Assembly: GCA_963921825.1 (NCBI GenBank)
Contig: OY997591.1
Span: 32,943,825 to 33,007,824, forward strand
Direction: 5' to 3'
DNA from: Erodium maritimum
Lineage: Eukaryota > Streptophyta > Magnoliopsida > Geraniales > Geraniaceae
DNA: 64,000 nt
The translations under genes were made by a program, and so were the position numbers. Below, one piece after another: positions 59,301 to 64,000 of this stretch (positions are counted from its first letter, which is position 1; every line of letters begins with the position of its first letter). The notes under the pieces were generated by a model. It did no database searches, was not told the DNA's origin, and was given only the letters and a program-made list of their open reading frames with translations.

Positions 59301-60150
59301 ATTAGTTGGACTGATCTCCCAATCTCTTTTAGGGGTTTTGCTCTAGAGACGACCGCATTCATAGTGAATCGGGCTTCGACGAATGGTGTGGAATGGACAC
59401 CATTTTAAAAATGGTACGGGATGATGCCCGCTTTGTCCTTCCTAAAGATTTGTGGTTGCGAGGCTTATGTGAAACATTTGGTTTCGACTAAGCTCGAACC
59501 AAGATCTGAGATATGCACCTTCGTGTGGTATCCCAAAGCAACAAGGGGATACTATTTCTACAATCCCAGTGAGAACATGGTGTTCGTCGCTTGGGGTGGG
59601 GTCTTTATGGAAAAGAAGTTTTGTTTCCAAAGACGTCATTGGGAGGACTGTGCATCTCGAAGAAATTCAGGATGGTACAGATCTGTCTAAACCAATTGGC
59701 AACCCAGTAGAAAGGAGCCAGAGATTGTCGTAGAGTAAGAACCAATTCCTGTTACAATTCCGGAAGGTCCAAGGCGATTTGAAAGGATCAATCTTCCACC
59801 TCCAAGATATGGTATCCGGAGGTGACAATGAAGTCATGGTGGATCACGATGATCCAGCCACCTTTCAGGAAGTCGTGTATGGGCCCAACTCTGAGTTATG
59901 GCTGGGAGCCATGAGGGAGGAAATGCAATCCATGTCGGACAACCGAGTCTGGGAACCGGTTGATCCCATCAATGGTGTGAGGACCATAGGATGCAAATGG
60001 ATCTTCAAGGTGAAGATGGACATGGACGGCAACCCTCTGACCTACAAAGCTCAACTGGTGGCGAAAGGTTATAGGCAGATCCAATGGATTGACTATGAGG
60101 AAACCTTCTCCTTAGTGGCTATGGTCAAAATCGATCCAAATTCTTCTTGA
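59301..60150 (+). pseudogene. C3 IN tail and RT N-terminal part
   Basis: 59421-59690 is the integrase C-terminal extension (FLKICGCEAYVKHL, then TRGYYFYNPSENMVFVA), frameshifted. 59779-60150 is the RT opening, with MREEMQSMSDNRVWE, GCKWIFKVKMDMDG and YRQIQWIDYEETFSLVAM. The frame is lost again just before the next RT block. Confidence 0.86.
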
Positions 60151-60184
60151 CATAACTGCGTATCATAATTACGAGATATGGCAA

Positions 60185-60685
60185 GTGGATGTCAAAACCG
60201 CTTTCCTAAATGGAAATTTGACTGAGTACGTTTGTATGTCTCGGCCCAAAGGTTTTGACGATCCGAAGAATAAAGGAAAGATTTATAAGTTGTTGAAATC
60301 CATTTATGGATTGAAACGAACTTCTCGGAGTTGGATCCTTCGTTTTGATGAAGCTGTAATTGGATTTGGCTTAATCAAGAACGAGGATGAATCTTGCGTT
60401 TATAAGAAGGCTAGTGGGAGCAATATTACCTTTCTGGTTCTCATTGAAAACGACATCCCAACCTTGCACGAGACTAAAGCTTGGTTGAGGAAGTGTTCTT
60501 CAATAAAGGACTTAGGCGATGCTTCTCATATCTTAAGGATTAAGATATGTAGAGATCGCACCAAGAGGGTCTTGGATTTAAGTCAGGGAACCTATGTGAA
60601 CAAGGCATTGAGTAGGTTCTTAATGCTCGATTCAAAGAAAGGACTCTTACCCACTAGTCATGGCATTCATCTCAGCAAGACTTAG
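60185..60685 (+). pseudogene. C3 RT with YVDD deleted
   Basis: 166 codons: MDVKTAFLNGNLTEYV, LLKSIYGLKRTSRSW, FGLIKNEDESCVYKK, then ITFLVLIENDIPTLHE at about 60425-60475. In copia RT the FLVL strand leads straight into the YVDD metal-binding turn. Here seven codons are missing and the turn is gone (junction about 60442-60448). Flanking sequence is open, so the deletion is in frame. The same junction occurs in C0 and C2. The frame ends at a TAG (60683-60685). Confidence 0.9.
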
Positions 60686-61205
60686 TGTCCTAAGACACCT
60701 GATGAGCTGAAAAGGATGATGAAAATCCTATGCGCCTGGGGGCAGGATCGATCATATATGCCATGACATGTATGAGACCAGACGTCTCGTAAGCCTTATG
60801 TTGTACCAGTAGACATCATTCTAACCCGGGGGAAAGATGATGCTGAACTAGTCGTCGAAGGATGAGTAGACGCTAGTTTTTCAAGACAAATCCAGATGAC
60901 TTTAGAAGTCAATCAGGATATGTGTTTACGCTGAATGGCAGAGCTTTAGCTGGGAAAGCGTAAAGCAAGATACCATTGCCGAATCTACGACAGAGGCCAA
61001 GTACATGGATGCTGTAGAGGCAGCTAAGGAGGCTATGTGGATTTGGAAATTCATGGCAGGGCTGGGTGTAATTAAAAACCCATCCAGTCCGGTGAATCCA
61101 TTTTGCGACAACACAAGGGCCATTGCGCAAGCTAAAAGCCTAGATCGCATAACAAATCCAAACATGTACTGCGGCGTATCCACCTCATCAGATAAATACT
61201 GAACT
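60686..61205 (+). pseudogene. C3 RT end and RNase H remnant
   Basis: After IYAMTCM-like RT sequence (about 60765) there is a deletion into RNase H. Remaining parts are QSGYVFTLNG, TIAESTTEAKYMDAVEAAKEAMWIWKF and NPFCDNTRAIAQAKS in two frames, ending SSDKY-stop at about 61201. The STTEAKY segment has Lys where Glu is usual. Confidence 0.82.
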
Positions 61206-61338
61206 GAGGTGAAGTGAAGATAACCGATATTGCAACAGATGATAACATAGCCAACCCTTTGACTAAGGCAGTGTCACTGCCTGAACATGTTAGACATGTA
61301 AAGTCGATGGGGACATATTGGAGTTTAGATTGGAACTA

Positions 61339-61353
61339 GGGCAAGTGGGAGAT
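61339..61353 (+). other. Polypurine tract of C3
   Basis: GGGCAAGTGGGAGAT directly before the 3' LTR. Confidence 0.82.
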
Positions 61354-63041
61354 TGTTAGTCTTAGTGCCCGTAGTTCAATCCTAAATGTCCAAATGTACA
61401 TATCATCGTTAGCAATAAAATTAAAGCGACTTTATATTACTTATGTGTTGGAGTAATATATCGACGTGTGCTCTGATCTATGCCCACCATGCGAATAGAA
61501 CCATAGATTGAGATAGATCACACTCGATGGGTCCCTAGTCAACAAAGCTTCACTAGAAGCGACTAGTATGAAAGATGGCTCTTTATGGCTTACGTTCTGT
61601 TAGTCATTGGAATGGGATTCCGGAGTCTGATCATAGATATCATGTGGGACATGATATTGGACGACCCGCCCTGAATATGTGCCATAGATTAAGTCATGAA
61701 CATATTCAGTGTTGTAGCTTGTCATGTATCCTTAGACCAAGGAGTCTTTGTGATCGCTATGTAGTCAACAACTGAGTTTGACCTGAGCCTAACGTTGTCC
61801 GTAACAGGGCTTCCATAACGGCCAGGATTGGCTTGGGGACGGGCTACATGAGTGACACGAAAGACGGCTAAGGGATTTATCCCTCATACTAAGGTATGGG
61901 AAAGATATCGGTTCTCGGCCACTTGATCGAGAGTGACTGGAAGAATAGCATGGCCATGCACATGATACTGGGTATCATATCTTCAGTCATCTCACATATC
62001 AAGGAACGGTGATTGAGAATAATAAGGATGACGGCTCTATGCCTTATCTCAATCAGGATATCGGAGATAAAAGGATAATGACAGGGACGACGGAAAGGTT
62101 AGAATCGACAGGGTCGATTCGTTATGTAGTGTCAGGCAATACTAAAGTCTCGTTAGTTGCCACTTAAATAGGATCAAGTAAAATGGGATTTTACGTTGAT
62201 CTATTGACATGCATAAACCTAAGGGTCACACCGGAGGATGAAACTCATTGACACATTTATGGAGAATGGCCAAAAGGGAGTTGTCTCGGGACATGACCAA
62301 AACTGGGTTTTGGGTCATGTGCCCGTAAGTGAATAGGACTTTACGGATCGAGACAAGGCTTGGAGTCTTGGGATTGATCGCGTCGGATAATGTTGGACAT
62401 TTCCGGTATGGAAGGCATGGAGGCGATGAGCGAATCACGGGACCTCGTTGGAAATGGCCACGGGCCATGTTCCAAGAAGCCCATGAAAGGCCCATGCAAC
62501 CAAGGCCCATGGAACTAATTAATCAAGTCTTGATTAATTAGTACTAAGTAAGCAAGACAAGGATTAAGGTGTTGGTGATTCACCACCTAACCCAATCTTG
62601 TCTTGCCATACTTTGTCCTATTTACACCTTACTTGACACCATACTTGTCCCATGCCTTTAGTTGGACAAGTATGGGTTTTGTTATGTTTAAGTCATCTTT
62701 TTTCAACATAACAAACACTAGACAAGAATAGGAAACACATTTTCTCTCCCTCTTCCATGGCCATTTCGGGTTTGGCTAGTTTCCACCTCCATGTTTGTGT
62801 TCTTGAGTCCTCAAAGAGAAGAACTACGTGGCTTTGATTCCCAAGTGGATACGTAGGCGTCTTGGAGACTCAAGCCAATCATTCGTTAACCGGTGTTCTT
62901 GTTTTGGTAAGAACTAGTGCTGAATTTTTCTCTTGTTAATCCATTCTTTGTTAGTTGTTTCATGGTTTTAATTGTCTCTTGGTTTTCATTGATTTTCCGC
63001 TGCGAGTTGGTTCATCTCCAACCCTACCTCGAGACCCAACA
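61354..63041 (+). repeat. C3 3' LTR
   Basis: 1,688 bp, same as the 5' LTR as far as can be read, followed by TSD TACGA. Confidence 0.96.
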
Positions 63042-63046
63042 TACGA

Positions 63047-63870
63047 GTCATCCACCTGATTTTGCTCTATTAGGAGAACCTCTCAACCCTACTTGTCGCC
63101 TCCAACAGCGCCTCTTCCTCTTTCGCCCTCTCCGGTCCCTTGATTTCTATAATTCTTTCTGCTTATTTCCTTTCAGCATACATGTTGTGTTCATCCCCTT
63201 TGAGGATTCATCGCTCAGCCTTCCCCCGATTTCGGAGTTACGTGCAAGAGTTTGTCTTTTTTGCAAGGCTCAAGATCGGTGCTAATACGGAACTATTCTC
63301 TATGGGTTATGGAGGCCATAGGTAATGATGGGTGGCCATAGGGTGGCTCATTTATACTGTAGTTTGGGAAGCAGCATCAACGAGATAGAGCCTGGAAGCG
63401 ACGAACATGGGTACTGATAATCGCAGGTTGTAGATGAGGACAAGCGTCCTGCTCCCCATCCATCTCTTCCTTCTCCTAGGGACCTCCTCGGATTCATGGA
63501 ATCATCCTCACCGCCCCCTTAGGGTCTCCACCAAGGGACGAGCTCGTCGTTAGACGAAATTTGATAAAGCATGACGTTCTGAGTTGAGCCAGGAGAAGTG
63601 ATCGATGGTCATACTCACATGAATAGGGTCAGAAACACTTAGAATAATCACCATTTGTATGTCTTTTTAGGTGTTTTACTGTTTTATTGAATCTCAACGA
63701 TGCGATGAAGAACAACGGTTATTGTACTAGGAACAACCATTTCTTATATCTTTCTTAGTAAAGATGAACTCAACATTATGCTAAGAAAAACCAGTCATTT
63801 AAGTAGTAAAATTAAATAATTTAAAATAACAGAACAAAGTGAGACAAAAATAGGCCAGACCCCACTGATC
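63047..63870. other. Right flank, nothing recognised
   Basis: Mixed sequence with short ORFs and no domain. It could be the outer part of another LTR whose palindrome cluster follows. Confidence 0.45.
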
Positions 63871-63985
63871 CATCACGGATCCGTGACGGGGACCGTGACG
63901 AGTTGCGCCACGGAACTGTGATGAAGCTCAATACTGGTCCAGACCCACTGATCCGTCACGGATCCGTGACGGTGGCCGTGACGGA
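63871..63985. repeat. Cluster of CACGGATCCGTG palindromes
   Basis: Includes a perfect 20-bp palindrome at 63953-63972 and several partial copies. Similar to the Athila-like LTR at 20817-20960, so another such LTR probably begins or continues here. Confidence 0.75.
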
Positions 63986-64000
63986 CACGCACAAGGAGTC

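Larger units (their letters stand above)
54582..63041 (+). mobile_element. C3: very young non-autonomous copia element
   Basis: 8,460 bp, LTRs 54582-56269 and 61354-63041 (1,688 bp each, no difference found by eye), flanked by TACGA at 54577-54581 and 63042-63046. PBS, leader, gag start and polypurine tract are all in place. The coding region is shorter than the roughly 4-kb frame of autonomous plant copia elements and has lost essential residues and the RT active site. The gag amino terminus and LTR length recall the Angela/Tork side of copia, but lineage is not settled. Confidence 0.96.

Overview
The window is plant nuclear DNA, most likely an intergenic block of a repeat-rich flowering plant. 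Almost every base that can be assigned belongs to LTR retrotransposons: Ty3/gypsy chromoviruses of Tekay/Del type, a Ty1/copia family, and one Athila-like piece. Small remnants of a LINE-like element and DNA transposons also occur. I found no intact host gene, no tRNA or rRNA gene and no CRISPR. The species cannot be named from the sequence.

Layout, left to right. (1) 1-1623 is a copia LTR (C1, minus strand, cut by the window edge) inserted in a gypsy pol. (2) 1624-16113 is a scrambled Tekay/Del cluster on the minus strand: a truncated copy (G0), a nearly complete but dead copy (G1: LTR 3155-6441, gag-pol 6493-11267, leader and 5' LTR remnant to 12886), PR and LTR fragments, and a solo LTR with target-site duplication ACTAT at 13533-15002. 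(3) 16128-22899 is an older Tekay LTR (X), split by an Athila-like fragment at 17719-21958. (4) 22900-28126 is low-complexity, AT-rich flank with a long inverted-repeat candidate transposon (about 25115-26645) and LINE-like remnants. (5) 28132-53003 is one old copia element (C0, plus strand, TSD CTTAT). It is blown up to 24.9 kb by three later insertions: copia C2 (31995-40454, minus, TSD TATTG), a solo copia LTR S1 (42377-44052, TSD ACTAG) and a deleted Tekay element G2 (45605-52530, TSD GTAAG). (6) 53009-54576 is old flank with a LINE-like remnant and a Mutator-type MITE (53450-53849, 9-bp TSD). (7) 54582-63041 is a very young copia element, C3 (TSD TACGA). (8) 63047-64000 is flank ending in a cluster of palindromic motifs.

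The main biological point is the copia family. C2 and C3 are each 8460 bp with (near-)identical LTRs and perfect 5-bp TSDs, so both moved very recently. Yet their reading frames share a deleted gag body, a lost protease glycine, a lost integrase zinc histidine and a deletion of the reverse-transcriptase YVDD active site; C0 shares these too. The simplest reading is a large non-autonomous copia family moved in trans by an unseen partner. Boundaries and TSDs were read directly. Family names rest on recognised protein motifs. Statements about relative age are by-eye comparisons, not computed distances.
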